64,000 nucleotides of DNA. It comes from Ornithinimicrobium cryptoxanthini. Lineage in GTDB: Bacteria > Actinomycetota > Actinomycetes > Actinomycetales > Dermatophilaceae. A program made the position numbers and the translations under genes. Below, one piece after another: positions 26,954 through 35,767 of the stretch; within the stretch, counting starts at the first letter, position 1; each line of letters starts with the position of its first letter. The stretch is taken from the NCBI RefSeq assembly GCF_023923205.1, contig NZ_CP099490.1, positions 3,596,001 through 3,660,000 on the forward strand, written 5' to 3'. The notes under the pieces are model-generated. The model was not told the origin of the DNA. It saw nothing but the letters and a program-made list of their open reading frames with translations, and did no database searches.

Positions 26954-27691
26954 TCACCAGGGTTGCGGTTCGGCATAGAACTCCTCCGTGTGCAGCCGCC
27001 CCGGACTCGCGCCAAGGTCACGGACGGTCTGGACGGTCGCCGACACAAGTCCCGGGGCGCCGGCGACAAAGACCTCGTGGCCGGACAGGTCCGGTTGCAG
27101 CTGGGGCAGCACCTCCGGCACCCGGCCGGCCGGCGGCGGTCCGTCCTCACGGGTCAGCGTGCGCACGAACGTGAAGTTCTCATGCTCACGGGCCCAGCCC
27201 GTGAAGCGGTCCCGGTCGATCACGTCCGCCTCCGTGCGCCCCGAGAAGAGCACGGTGAACGGGACGGGGACGCCACGGCGCACCGCCTCCTCCGCGAGTG
27301 CTCTGATCGGCGCCACACCAGAACCACCGGCCACGCACAGGATCGGTGTCGGCGAGTCCGGGTCGGCGACAAAGCTGCCATAAGGCCCCGAGACCAGCAG
27401 CGTCTCGCCGACCGGCACCTCGTGGGCCAACCAGGGACTCGTCGCCCCCTCCGGCACCGTGGTCACCAAAAGGGTGATTCGCCCGGCGACGTCAGGGGCG
27501 TTGGCGATGGAGTAGGAGCGGACGGGGACCCGGTAGTCCGCGTCGCCGACCAGCACATACTGGCCCGGCAGGAAGGACATGGGCTCTGCGACGGGAGCCA
27601 GCTCGAGCTCGACCACGACGGGCGTGCGGTGCTCGCGGGACACGACGACGAACTCCTGGTCATCGACCGGAGCAGCGGCCAGCGGAGCCAT
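26954..27691 (-). CDS. FAD/NAD(P)-binding oxidoreductase, ferredoxin-NADP reductase type
   Basis: A 245-residue flavoprotein reductase without an iron-sulfur domain. The FAD motif RSYS is at 58-61 (VRSYSIANAP), the phosphate-binding AGGSGVAPI at 121-129, the segment PFTVLFSGRTEADV fits the NAD(P) domain, and the typical C-terminal EEFYAEPQPW stacks on the flavin. It transfers electrons between NAD(P)H and a small redox protein or flavin. The ATG at 27691 follows an excellent GGAGGAG ribosome site. It lies upstream of the cobalamin adenosyltransferase gene on the same strand. Confidence 0.87.
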   Translation of the reverse strand: MAPLAAAPVDDQEFVVVSREHRTPVVVELELAPVAEPMSFLPGQYVLVGDADYRVPVRSYSIANAPDVAGRITLLVTTVPEGATSPWLAHEVPVGETLLVSGPYGSFVADPDSPTPILCVAGGSGVAPIRALAEEAVRRGVPVPFTVLFSGRTEADVIDRDRFTGWAREHENFTFVRTLTREDGPPPAGRVPEVLPQLQPDLSGHEVFVAGAPGLVSATVQTVRDLGASPGRLHTEEFYAEPQPW

Positions 27692-27742
27692 CAGCTCCTC
27701 CTTCCGTCGGCCATCAGTATCCCCGATCCGTAGGCTGGACCG

Positions 27743-28939
27743 GTGGCCCCCAGCGACAGACCCGACCCGCGCGGCACGGCCGAGGACGAGCGTCAGAACT
27801 CCGAGGACCGCGAGGACGAAGCCCACGCCCTGGTCCGCGCCGCGGCCAGCCGCTTGTATGCCGAGGCACCAGCTGACTTCATCGCGACCCGGACGGCTCT
27901 GGTCAAGGAGGCGAAGGCAGCCGGGGCCAAGGACGTTGCCAAGGAGATTGGTGCGCTGCGCAAACCGAGCGTGGCCGCGTGGTTCATCAACCAGGTCGCG
28001 CACGCACAACATCCCGTCATCGCCGAGCTGGCCGATCTCGGGGCACGGCTGCGTCAGGCCACCTCGACGCTCGATGCGGCGGCCATCACCAGCATGCGCG
28101 GCGACCGAGACGCGGTGCTGGCTGACCTGGTGCGCGCTGTCCATGAGGTCGCAGACGACCAGGAGCAGTCGGTCAGCGCCTCCGTCGAGGCCGAGGTGCG
28201 TGACACCGGCATCGCCGCGCTGGCTGACGAGGCAGCCGAAGAGGTCCTCCGGTCGGGCACCATGACCCGGGCCCTGGCCTATGCCGGCTTCGGAGAGGTG
28301 GACCTGTCCCAGTCCGCGGCCACGACCAGCACCGGCGTGGTGCTGACCTCAATCCCCGGTGGCCGGAAGAAGTCCGACAAGGCTGAGCGTGCCCAGCAGG
28401 CGAGTGACGCGCCTACTGCTGAGGAGGACACCACTGACGAGGTCGAGGTCGAGGAGGACTCAGAGGCAGCTGAACTGGCCGAGGTCGAAGAGGACTCAGA
28501 GGCAGCTGAACTGGTCGAGGACGAGAACGAGTCAGGCGACGGTGACGACCACGACGTCGAGGACAACGAGGACGACGAGGACAGCGAGGACGACGATGAC
28601 GGCGCAGACGCTCTGGCGGAGGCAGCGGCTGAGGAAGAGCACGAGCGCCGCATCGCCCAGGCGGAGCAGGCCGTCGACAGTGCGAGCCGGGAGATCGGCC
28701 GACGCCGCGCGGCCCTCGATGCGGCCCGCAACCGCAGCGACGCCACCCGGCAGCGCATCCAGAAGCTCGAGGCGCAGCTCGAGCGGGCCCGCGCCGACGA
28801 CGACGATGCCCTGGACAAGGTCAGCCAGGCAGTCGCCGCCGCCAAGCGCGCCGAGGCCGACCTAAAGACCGCCCGCGCCGCCCTGTCCGACCTGAGCGAG
28901 CAGGCCGAGCAGACGCCGCAGCCCGAGCCGACGGAGTGA
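27743..28939 (+). CDS. Acidic coiled-coil protein of unknown function
   Basis: A 398-residue protein with a conserved-looking N-terminal part (APADFIATRTALVKEAKAAG, then IGALRKPSVAAWFINQVA at about 73-90), found as an uncharacterised actinobacterial family as far as I recall. The middle (about 220-295) is extremely acidic and contains a perfect-length tandem of 12 residues (EVEEDSEAAELA). The last 100 residues form a long Ala/Arg/Glu coiled coil. No enzyme motif is visible. GTG start at 27743. The next gene begins 1 bp after the stop. It could be a structural or nucleoid-interacting protein; this is only a guess. Confidence 0.7.
   Translation: MAPSDRPDPRGTAEDERQNSEDREDEAHALVRAAASRLYAEAPADFIATRTALVKEAKAAGAKDVAKEIGALRKPSVAAWFINQVAHAQHPVIAELADLGARLRQATSTLDAAAITSMRGDRDAVLADLVRAVHEVADDQEQSVSASVEAEVRDTGIAALADEAAEEVLRSGTMTRALAYAGFGEVDLSQSAATTSTGVVLTSIPGGRKKSDKAERAQQASDAPTAEEDTTDEVEVEEDSEAAELAEVEEDSEAAELVEDENESGDGDDHDVEDNEDDEDSEDDDDGADALAEAAAEEEHERRIAQAEQAVDSASREIGRRRAALDAARNRSDATRQRIQKLEAQLERARADDDDALDKVSQAVAAAKRAEADLKTARAALSDLSEQAEQTPQPEPTE
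28445..28516 (+). repeat. 36-bp tandem duplication in the acidic domain
   Basis: Two units (28445-28480 and 28481-28516) begin GAGGTCGA(G/A)GAGGACTC and differ at two or three bases. They encode a 12-residue acidic unit, so the expansion is in frame. Confidence 0.85.
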
Positions 28940-28940
28940 C

Positions 28941-29801
28941 GTGACGGCGCTCAGCACCCACCCCGGGTTGTCAGCCGAGCAGTCGCGGCTGCTCCATCTG
29001 TGGCTCCCGGACGCGACGATCCGCCACGACCACGGGTGGGATCTCGGGATTCGCTCCGTGCTCGAGGTGAGTCAGCGGGGCACACGGTTCATCGTCAAGG
29101 CAGGCTCTGCCGATGACCACCACATGGACCGCGAGATCACGGCACACGAGCGGTGGCTCACTCCCTGGGCCTCGCGCCACCGGGCACCCGAGCTCGTCCA
29201 CGCCGACCGTCCGGTGCGGCTGCTGGTGACGACCTTCCTTCCCGGACACCTCGTCCTCGACACCCCGGCACAGGACGACCCCGACGTCTTCCGGCAGGCC
29301 GGGGAGCTGCTCTGCCAGCTGCACAGCCAGCTGTCGGTCGCCGATGCCGACGCTGAGGCCCGCGAGAATGCCCGTTCCCTCGCCTGGCTCGACAGCGACC
29401 ACAGGATCACACCGCAGGTCGAGGCGCAGCTCCGGGCCGAGATCCGGTCCTGGCCCACCCCGCCGTCGGTCCTGGTGCCGACCCACGGCGACTGGCAGCC
29501 ACGCAACTGGCTGAGGCATGCGGGACAGGTCTGCGTGATCGACTTCGGTCGAGCAGCCCTGCGACCGGCGATGACCGACCTCGGCCGACTCGCGGCCCAG
29601 GACTTCGCGCGTGACCGCGGGCTGGAAACGGCCTTCCTCGAGGGTTATGGATCGGACCCGCGCGAGCCGGCGGCCTGGCACCGCACCCGCCTGCGCGAGG
29701 CCATCGGGACGGCGGTCTGGGCGCACCAGGTGGGAGACGCTGGGTTCGAGGCCCAGGGCCACGCGATGATAGCCGCGGCGATGACCCCGATGGCGTTGTG
29801 A
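28941..29801 (+). CDS. Aminoglycoside-phosphotransferase-family kinase
   Basis: A 286-residue APH/choline-kinase fold protein. The catalytic loop is VPTHGDWQPRNWL (HGDxxxxN) at about 173-185 and the metal-binding VIDFGRA follows. The N-lobe strand RGTRFIVKAG carries the ATP-binding lysine. Such enzymes phosphorylate small hydroxyl compounds, and few are true resistance genes. Substrate unknown. The GTG at 28941 begins 1 bp after the previous stop, so it is probably in one transcript with the acidic coiled-coil gene. Confidence 0.85.
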   Translation: MTALSTHPGLSAEQSRLLHLWLPDATIRHDHGWDLGIRSVLEVSQRGTRFIVKAGSADDHHMDREITAHERWLTPWASRHRAPELVHADRPVRLLVTTFLPGHLVLDTPAQDDPDVFRQAGELLCQLHSQLSVADADAEARENARSLAWLDSDHRITPQVEAQLRAEIRSWPTPPSVLVPTHGDWQPRNWLRHAGQVCVIDFGRAALRPAMTDLGRLAAQDFARDRGLETAFLEGYGSDPREPAAWHRTRLREAIGTAVWAHQVGDAGFEAQGHAMIAAAMTPMAL

Positions 29802-29869
29802 CCCAGGTCATTTCGTAGAATGGAGGTGGACGCCGGAATGGCTCCGGCTCCGTTGGAAGGAGTCTGGCA

Positions 29870-30199
29870 ATGACTGCCGAAACCGCCCGCCTGCTCGATC
29901 GCATCCGACTGCAGGACGGCACCAATCAGGACGATCTCCCCTTCCTCGAGCGGACCCTGGCCCAGCTCTTCACCCAGCTCGGCGGCCGCTTCGACGCCTC
30001 GCAGGTCGACATCGCGATCCGGATCAAGGACCGGGACAAGCCGGGCATGCGCACCTCGCTCGAGCTCAACGTCCACGGCCTGCCCCCCATGATCGGCACC
30101 TCGCACCTGACCGACACCAAGGACGCGGTCAACGACGCCGAGGCCAAGGTGATCTCGCAGCTGCAGACCGCCGTCGACCGTCGCAGCGAACGCCACTGA
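29870..30199 (+). CDS. Small protein with RaiA/HPF-like pattern
   Basis: A 109-residue protein. The pattern VDIAIRIKDRDKPGMRTSLELNV-type strands, HGLPPMIGTSHLTD, and a last helix DAVNDAEAKVISQLQTAV fits the beta-alpha fold of ribosome hibernation proteins (RaiA/HPF). The match is by eye only and the first 35 residues do not fit closely. ATG 29870 follows a strong AAGGAG. It is a single gene in a short intergenic context with its own likely promoter (TAGAAT at 29816-29821 resembles a -10). Confidence 0.55.
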   Translation: MTAETARLLDRIRLQDGTNQDDLPFLERTLAQLFTQLGGRFDASQVDIAIRIKDRDKPGMRTSLELNVHGLPPMIGTSHLTDTKDAVNDAEAKVISQLQTAVDRRSERH

Positions 30200-30351
30200 C
30201 GATCTCGCCCGGAGGCGCCGGGTGCGAGTGGACCACAGTCGGTCGGAAGTTGCCTGCACAAGCTTCTGCGTGACGCCCCTGCGGCACTAGCCTGACCTCA
30301 CCACCGTCCTGGCCGCCGGCCCGGAGCACTTCGACCGACGAACGGGAACCC

Positions 30352-31152
30352 ATGAGTGAGCAGGTCACGTGCCACATCGACGGGCAGATCGCCCGCGTCA
30401 CCCTGAACCGGCCGGACAAGCTGAACGCCCTCTCCCTGGGCATGCTCGGCGACCTCACCGAGGCGGCGCACGAGCTGCGGGGCCATCGGGACGTCCGCGC
30501 TGTCATCCTCAGCGGCAACGGCGAGTCCTTCTGTGCCGGACTGGACTTCGCCTCGGCCCTGAGCAACCGGACCGACCTGGCCAAGGCGTTCGTGCCTCGC
30601 CCCTGGCGGGGGACGAACACCTTCCAGGAGGCGTGCTTCGGTTGGCGCCGGCTCTCCGTCCCGGTGATCGCAGCCGTGCACGGCAACTGCCTCGGCGGGG
30701 GCCTGCAGATCGCGCTGGGCGCAGACTTCCGCATCACCACCCCGACGGCGAGATGGTCTGTGCTGGAGGGCAAGTGGGGCCTCATCCCCGACATGGCCGG
30801 CATCCGGCTGCTGGCCGACCAGGTCGGCATGGACCAGGCCAAGCTGCTGACCATGACCGCCCGCGTCATCGACGGCTCGGAGGCCGTCGCTCTCGGTCTG
30901 GCCACCCAGGTCGCCGACGACCCGGCGCAAGCCGCCGAAGAGCTGGCCGAGGAGCTGCTCGCCAGATCCCCGGACGCCCTGGCTGCGGCCAAGCGGCTGT
31001 TCGAACGCAGCTGGACCGCTGGTGCGCGGGCGACCTTCGGGCGGGAGCGCCGCGAGCAGCTGCACCTGCTCCGCGCGCCAAACACCGCCCGCGCCCGGCG
31101 AGCCGCCTTCCAGGGGGAACGCGCCGAATATCGCGAACGCGCGCGCCGCTAG
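30352..31152 (+). CDS. Enoyl-CoA hydratase/crotonase family protein
   Basis: A 266-residue crotonase. Oxyanion-hole segments are SGNGESFCAGLDFAS at about 61-75 and HGNCLGGGLQIALGADF at about 109-125; the active-site loop LEGKWGLIPDMAG follows. Of the two catalytic glutamates of crotonase, one equivalent is not clear here, so isomerase or hydrolase activity is possible. It probably takes part in fatty acid or aromatic acid breakdown. ATG 30352 fits the family start. The next gene follows by 23 bp on the same strand. Confidence 0.87.
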   Translation: MSEQVTCHIDGQIARVTLNRPDKLNALSLGMLGDLTEAAHELRGHRDVRAVILSGNGESFCAGLDFASALSNRTDLAKAFVPRPWRGTNTFQEACFGWRRLSVPVIAAVHGNCLGGGLQIALGADFRITTPTARWSVLEGKWGLIPDMAGIRLLADQVGMDQAKLLTMTARVIDGSEAVALGLATQVADDPAQAAEELAEELLARSPDALAAAKRLFERSWTAGARATFGRERREQLHLLRAPNTARARRAAFQGERAEYRERARR

Positions 31153-31175
31153 GCCACCTGGGTCAGGATGGGGTG

Positions 31176-32210
31176 GTGAGACTCCTCATCTTCGGCGGCA
31201 GCGTCTTCCTCTCCAAGGCCGTGGCCAAGGCGGCCCTGGCCCGTGGCCACCATGTCGCGTGTGTGTCCCGTGGCGACAGCGGCTCGGTGCCCAAGGGCGC
31301 CCAGCACATCATCTTGGACCGCTCGGAGGAGACGAACCCCGCTGCCGGCTCTTGGGCCGGCCTGGCCTCGCACGACTGGGACGCCGTCATCGACGTGGCC
31401 CGCACGCCAAGCTGGGTGCAGACCGCGCTGACCGCCCTCGCCGACCGGGTCGCCCACTGGACGTTCGTCTCGTCGATCAGCGTCTATGCAGACCTGTCCG
31501 CGCCGGGGGGCACACCAGGCACGACTCCCCTGTTCGAGCCCGCCGAGGACGACCTCGACGACACCAGCAACCCGGAGGCCTACGGTCGCAACAAGGTCGC
31601 CTGCGAGCAGGCCGTGCAGCAGGCTATGGACGGTCACAACCTCATCGTGCGCCCCGGCCTGATCATCGGGCCGGGTGACCCGAGCGGGCGCTACACCTAT
31701 TGGCCGCTGCGACTGTCTCGCGGGGGTCGGATCCTGGTGCCGGAGCCGCAGGACGCCCCGTCACAGGTGATCGATGTCCGCGACCTGGCGGAGTGGCTGG
31801 TCGGCGCCGCCGAGCAGCAGCTGACTGGCGTCTTTGACGCGACCGGGCCGAGCGTGTCCTTCCAGGACCTCCTCAAGGAGACGGCCAGGGGCATCAGCGA
31901 GCTCGCCGAGGACGAGCGAGGGAGCCACCTGCTCAACCGGCTTGTCTGGGTCGACCCGGACACCCTCCTGGCCCACGATGTCCGCCCATGGGCCGGCCCC
32001 CGCTCGCTCCCCCTGTGGCTGCCGGCACAGGAGTATGCCGGGATGTGCGACCGCGACATCAGCGCCACCCTCGCTGCTGGTCTGGCCCCTCGGCCGCTGT
32101 CCGAGACGGCGCACGACACCTTGCGCTGGGTCACGAGCAGGTCCGGTGCCCGCAAGTCCGGTCTGACCTGGGACGAGGAGCAGGACGTGCTCTCCTCGCT
32201 CAAGGACTGA
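31176..32210 (+). CDS. NAD-dependent epimerase/reductase (extended SDR)
   Basis: A 344-residue Rossmann protein. The nucleotide motif is LLIFGGSVFLSKAVA at residues 3-17, an atypical GGSxFL form seen in a subgroup of extended SDRs. The active-site pair is Tyr/Lys in YGRNKVACE. SVSS-like FVSSISVYADL and the late motif FDATGPSVSFQDLL fit the same family. GTG 31176 is chosen because it directly starts the Rossmann strand. The 3' end overlaps the convergent MOSC gene by 11 bp. Substrate unknown. Confidence 0.83.
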   Translation: MRLLIFGGSVFLSKAVAKAALARGHHVACVSRGDSGSVPKGAQHIILDRSEETNPAAGSWAGLASHDWDAVIDVARTPSWVQTALTALADRVAHWTFVSSISVYADLSAPGGTPGTTPLFEPAEDDLDDTSNPEAYGRNKVACEQAVQQAMDGHNLIVRPGLIIGPGDPSGRYTYWPLRLSRGGRILVPEPQDAPSQVIDVRDLAEWLVGAAEQQLTGVFDATGPSVSFQDLLKETARGISELAEDERGSHLLNRLVWVDPDTLLAHDVRPWAGPRSLPLWLPAQEYAGMCDRDISATLAAGLAPRPLSETAHDTLRWVTSRSGARKSGLTWDEEQDVLSSLKD

Positions 32211-33027
32211 GAGTCGGGAGGCCCGGAGCGACCTCGTCACCGACGCGCAGTGACCCTGAACCCATCGGGACCAACCGGGTGCCGAACCAGGTCTTGCCGC
32301 CCCACCTGCGGTGCCGGGCGAGGGTGGCGGTCGGCTCCTTGCCAGAGACGAGCTCCTCAGGGTGGATCGTGGCCATCACGCACCGGTCGCAGGTCTCGGC
32401 GGTGCGGAACTCCACCCCACCCAGGCGCACCGTCGACCACCCGTCCTCGGCGAACGGCTCGTCCCCGTCGATGACGACGTTGGGCCGGAAGCGGAGCATG
32501 CTCAGGTCTGGGTCCTCCTGCGCCCACTCCGCCCCGATCCACTCCCGGAGCCGGGTCAGCGAGGCGCGCGAGGTCAGCAGGAGCGGCCCGGCATCAGCCA
32601 GGGACAGCACGTCCCCGTCCTGGCCGCCGTGGGCACCGGAGACCCGGCGCACCGCGGGGTCCTCCTGCCAGACCAGACGCAGCGGGCGGCCCACCCGCTC
32701 GGCGATCCACCAGTTCACGTCCTCGTCGGCGGGGTTGGCGAACCCCTGGCGCGCGTGACTGACGGGCACCGGGCCGAGCCCGAGCGGGGTCTCAACCGGG
32801 ATGCTCTGCCCGTCGCGGTCGTGGATGCGGATCGTGTCCTCGTCGATCTGCTCGGCCCGCAACCCGAGCAGCGCATGCTCCTCACGGGCGGTGACCTTCT
32901 CGCCAGCCTCGTCGACGAGCGCCCAGCGACGATCACCCGCCAGTCCCCAGGGCTCGACGACGGCCTCGTCCAACCGGTCACCGGCCAGTGACTTGACCGG
33001 ATAGATCTGCAGGTCAGTGACGCGCAC
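32200..33027 (-). CDS. MOSC-domain protein
   Basis: A 275-residue protein with the MOSC N-terminal beta-barrel (IYPVKSLAG at 8-16) and the MOSC domain, where the key cysteine lies in TCDRCVMATIHPE at about 214-226. MOSC proteins carry molybdenum cofactor and reduce N-hydroxylated compounds or move sulfur. A moaB-moaA pair elsewhere in the window (43335-44830) could supply the cofactor. It follows the glutathione peroxidase gene by 9 bp on the same strand, so both are likely in one detoxification operon. Confidence 0.88.
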   Translation of the reverse strand: MRVTDLQIYPVKSLAGDRLDEAVVEPWGLAGDRRWALVDEAGEKVTAREEHALLGLRAEQIDEDTIRIHDRDGQSIPVETPLGLGPVPVSHARQGFANPADEDVNWWIAERVGRPLRLVWQEDPAVRRVSGAHGGQDGDVLSLADAGPLLLTSRASLTRLREWIGAEWAQEDPDLSMLRFRPNVVIDGDEPFAEDGWSTVRLGGVEFRTAETCDRCVMATIHPEELVSGKEPTATLARHRRWGGKTWFGTRLVPMGSGSLRVGDEVAPGLPTLSP

Positions 33028-33036
33028 GTCGGGACC

Positions 33037-33534
33037 TCAGGCGGCCGGACCGGGCAGCGCGCCCTCGATCGCTCGGACGACCTCATCGGACTCCGGCTCG
33101 ACCCGCGAGCGGAACCGTGCCACGGGCTCACCGCTCGGCGCAATCAGCCACTTCTCGAAGTTCCACCCCACGTCCCCCGCCGTGCCCTCGGCGTCCGCGA
33201 CGCGAGTGAGCTCGGCAAAGAGGGCGTGCTGGTCCGCGCCGTTGACCTCGACCTTGTCCATCATCGGGAACGTCACGCCATACGTCGTGGCGCAGAAGGT
33301 CTGAATCTCCTCGGCGGTGCCCGGCTCCTGCCCGCCGAACTGGTTGCAGGGGAAGCCGATGACGGTCAGCCCGCGCTCGGCATACGTCTCCTGCAGCCGC
33401 TCCAGGCCGGCATACTGCGGCGTCATGCCGCACCGCGAGGCGACGTTGACCAGCAGCAGAGCGCGTCCGGCATGGTCACCCAGGGAGGTGGGCTCTCCGT
33501 CCAGGGTGGTCAGGGGGATGTCATAGAGGCTCAC
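33037..33534 (-). CDS. Glutathione peroxidase family protein
   Basis: A 165-residue thiol peroxidase. The catalytic tetrad is visible: Cys35 in NVASRCGMTPQY, Gln69 in FPCNQFGGQEPG, Trp124 and Asn125 in GWNFEKWL. A second Cys63 in FPCNQ may be a resolving cysteine. Actinobacteria lack glutathione, so electrons more likely come from thioredoxin. It reduces peroxides. The start at 33534 gives MSLYDIPL, typical of the family. Confidence 0.93.
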   Translation of the reverse strand: MSLYDIPLTTLDGEPTSLGDHAGRALLLVNVASRCGMTPQYAGLERLQETYAERGLTVIGFPCNQFGGQEPGTAEEIQTFCATTYGVTFPMMDKVEVNGADQHALFAELTRVADAEGTAGDVGWNFEKWLIAPSGEPVARFRSRVEPESDEVVRAIEGALPGPAA

Positions 33535-33609
33535 AAGATCACGATACGTCCCGGGTCGGCCGGGACCGCGACGGCTGCGGTATGCCGAGGCGCGGCGAAG
33601 CGGGCCTGC

Positions 33610-34827
33610 TCATCCGAAGTTCTGCCCCTCGCCGCGATAGGTCGGCACCGACTCGACGAGCTCCGCACCACGCACCAGGTGCACGGTGTCGAAGCGCTCG
33701 AACAGCTCACCGGACTTCGCGTGCCGCAGCCAGATCCGGTCACCCAGCGCCACCGCGTTGGCGGCATCGCCATGGACGGGCGTCTGCACCTCGCCGGCCC
33801 CCTCCGCGCGGAGCAGCTTGAGGCCACGCGGGTGCAGGACCGACGGCACCCGCGACCTGCCGGGCGGGCCCGAGGCGATGTAGCCGCCGCTGAACCCGGT
33901 GACGAAGCCTGGTCCTGGCCGTCGGACCACCGGGATGGCGTATGCCGCGGCGTGGCTCGGCGTGAAGGACCGGTAGCCGTCGAAGAGGGTGGGGCCGAGG
34001 AGTCCGCTGCCCGCAGCGAGCTCGGTCACGACCGGGTCCGCCCCGGTGACATGCAGGCTGCCGGTGCCACCACCGTTGACGAACTCCAGCTCGGTGACCT
34101 CCCGGGCCGCGGCGACCACGGCAGCACGACGGACCAGCAGCTCCTCTGCCGAGCGACGCTTGACCCAGCGCACGGCAGGAGAGCTGTCCGGCAGGCCGGC
34201 GATCTGGGCGTCATAGAACATCAGCCCCACCACGGTCAGTCCGCGGTCGCGGGCGGCCCTGGCCAGCGAGGCCACCTCACCCGGGTCGCGCAGATAGGAG
34301 CGGCGGACCCCGAGGTGGGCGGTGAGCCGTCCCCGGCCGAACCGCAGCGAGGAGTCGACATCGAGGGCGACCCGCAACGGATGCTCTCCGGCCGCCGACG
34401 CCAGCAGGTCGAGGTGCTCCATGCTGTCGATCGTCAGCGTGATGCGCGAGGCCACCACCGGGTCCGCCGTAATCTCCCGCACGGCTGCCGTGTCGACCGT
34501 CGGATAGGCGACGAAGACGTCCTCGATCCCGGCGTCACCAGTCTGAGCCCGAGCAGCCCCAGCCCCAGCAGTCCCAGCCCCAGCCCCAGCGCTGGGGCGA
34601 GCGAGCCACAGCGCCTCGCGCACGGCATACGCCATCACGCCGGCGAAGCCGGGCTTGTCCAGCGCCGCCTGGATGAGGGAGCGGACCCGCAGGCTCTTGG
34701 ACGCGACGCGGATGGGGGTGCCCCCGGCCCGCCGCACCAGGTCAGCCGCGTTCGCGTCGAAGGCATCCAGGTCGACCACCGACAGTGGCGCCGTGAGGCC
34801 GGCGGTGGCCTCGTCCCAGGACTCCAT
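33610..34827 (-). CDS. Amino acid deaminase/aldolase, alanine-racemase-like N-terminus
   Basis: A 405-residue PLP protein of the D-serine dehydratase-like/alanine racemase fold III group. The cofactor lysine is Lys44 in RVASKSLRVRS. The C-terminal metal-binding domain has VHGDAANAVALGDRIWLRHAKSGE. Such enzymes deaminate or cleave D-3-hydroxy amino acids. An insert AGAGAGTAGAGAARAQ at about 77-92 is encoded by a CCCAG-rich simple repeat (about 34556-34596) and is absent from the fold core. ATG 34827 is preferred over the longer frame from 34911, which overlaps the methyltransferase promoter. Confidence 0.85.
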   Translation of the reverse strand: MESWDEATAGLTAPLSVVDLDAFDANAADLVRRAGGTPIRVASKSLRVRSLIQAALDKPGFAGVMAYAVREALWLARPSAGAGAGTAGAGAARAQTGDAGIEDVFVAYPTVDTAAVREITADPVVASRITLTIDSMEHLDLLASAAGEHPLRVALDVDSSLRFGRGRLTAHLGVRRSYLRDPGEVASLARAARDRGLTVVGLMFYDAQIAGLPDSSPAVRWVKRRSAEELLVRRAAVVAAAREVTELEFVNGGGTGSLHVTGADPVVTELAAGSGLLGPTLFDGYRSFTPSHAAAYAIPVVRRPGPGFVTGFSGGYIASGPPGRSRVPSVLHPRGLKLLRAEGAGEVQTPVHGDAANAVALGDRIWLRHAKSGELFERFDTVHLVRGAELVESVPTYRGEGQNFG

Positions 34828-34909
34828 GGGATCGACTCTAGGACGCGCTGGGTCGCTGGGAGCGAAAACCAGGTGGCACCGTTGCCGACCCCGTGCCAGC
34901 CTCGAGACC

Positions 34910-35656
34910 ATGGACGCGGCCGACTACTACACCGGGATCGTGGCCGAGGGCTATGCGCTGCTCAAGGGCACCCACTTCCCCGCCGACCGCTATGCCGACC
35001 TCATCGCGGCCTCCGGGGAGCCGGCGCTGGAGCTCGGCTGTGGCGACGGCGACCCGCTCCTGGAGCTGCGCCGGCGTGGTCTCGAGGTGGAGGGCGTCGA
35101 CTCCTCGGCGGACATGCTCGCGCGGTGCGCTCAACGGGCCGCGGCGGCCGGGCTGGAGGTCGTCACCCACCACCAGCGGATGGAGGACCTGGACCTCGAC
35201 CGACGGTTTGCGACCATCTTCCTGGCGGGCCCGACCTTCACCCTGCTGCCCGACGACGACCTGGCCCGTCGCGCCCTCGCCGCGATCCGGGAGCATCTCA
35301 CCGATCGCGGGGTCGCAGAGATCCCGCTGTGGGTCCCGCCGCCCAGGGACGACTTGGGGGCCTCCCGTCGCGTCCAGACCCAGGACGGGACCATGGTGGC
35401 GTTCACTGCCCTGTCCGAGGAGTATGACGTCACGCACCGCACGCGCACGACGCACGTGCGTTACGAGCGGTGGGCTCGGCAGCCCTCCGAGACGGTCGAG
35501 GTGGCGGAGCGGGACTGGGTGATCCACTGGCACACCCAGGAGTCGTTCGGCGTCCTCGCACAGGAGGCCGGGCTGCAGGTGGTCGCCATGACCGACCTGG
35601 ACGGCACCGCGGTCACCGGCGACGAGGAGCAGTTCGTGGTCACCTTGACGCGCTGA
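34910..35656 (+). CDS. SAM-dependent methyltransferase, class I
   Basis: A 248-residue methyltransferase. Motif I is LELGCGDGDPLLEL at 40-53, followed by VEGVDSSADML, motif IV FATIFLAGPTFTLLPDDDL and motif post-I elements typical of the family. The last 80 residues form an acceptor-binding region with VTHRTRTTHVRYERW. The acceptor is unknown. ATG 34910 fits the start of the first helix; the frame is open further upstream but overlaps the divergent gene. It is divergent from the amino acid deaminase/aldolase gene, 82 bp apart. Confidence 0.87.
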   Translation: MDAADYYTGIVAEGYALLKGTHFPADRYADLIAASGEPALELGCGDGDPLLELRRRGLEVEGVDSSADMLARCAQRAAAAGLEVVTHHQRMEDLDLDRRFATIFLAGPTFTLLPDDDLARRALAAIREHLTDRGVAEIPLWVPPPRDDLGASRRVQTQDGTMVAFTALSEEYDVTHRTRTTHVRYERWARQPSETVEVAERDWVIHWHTQESFGVLAQEAGLQVVAMTDLDGTAVTGDEEQFVVTLTR

Positions 35657-35767
35657 ACAACGGCCCCCTCCGTCCGGCCGGCTCCGATGGCGCCCGCGGG
35701 CGTGAATGTCGCCCGCAGACCCAGATGAAGCCCCGGGGTTGGCTCGGAACCTCAGAACAGACAGACT

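Noticed and set aside
30369..31175. Long in-frame extension of the epimerase through the crotonase gene
   Set aside because: The upstream part is a shifted shadow of the crotonase gene; the Rossmann strand begins at GTG 31176.
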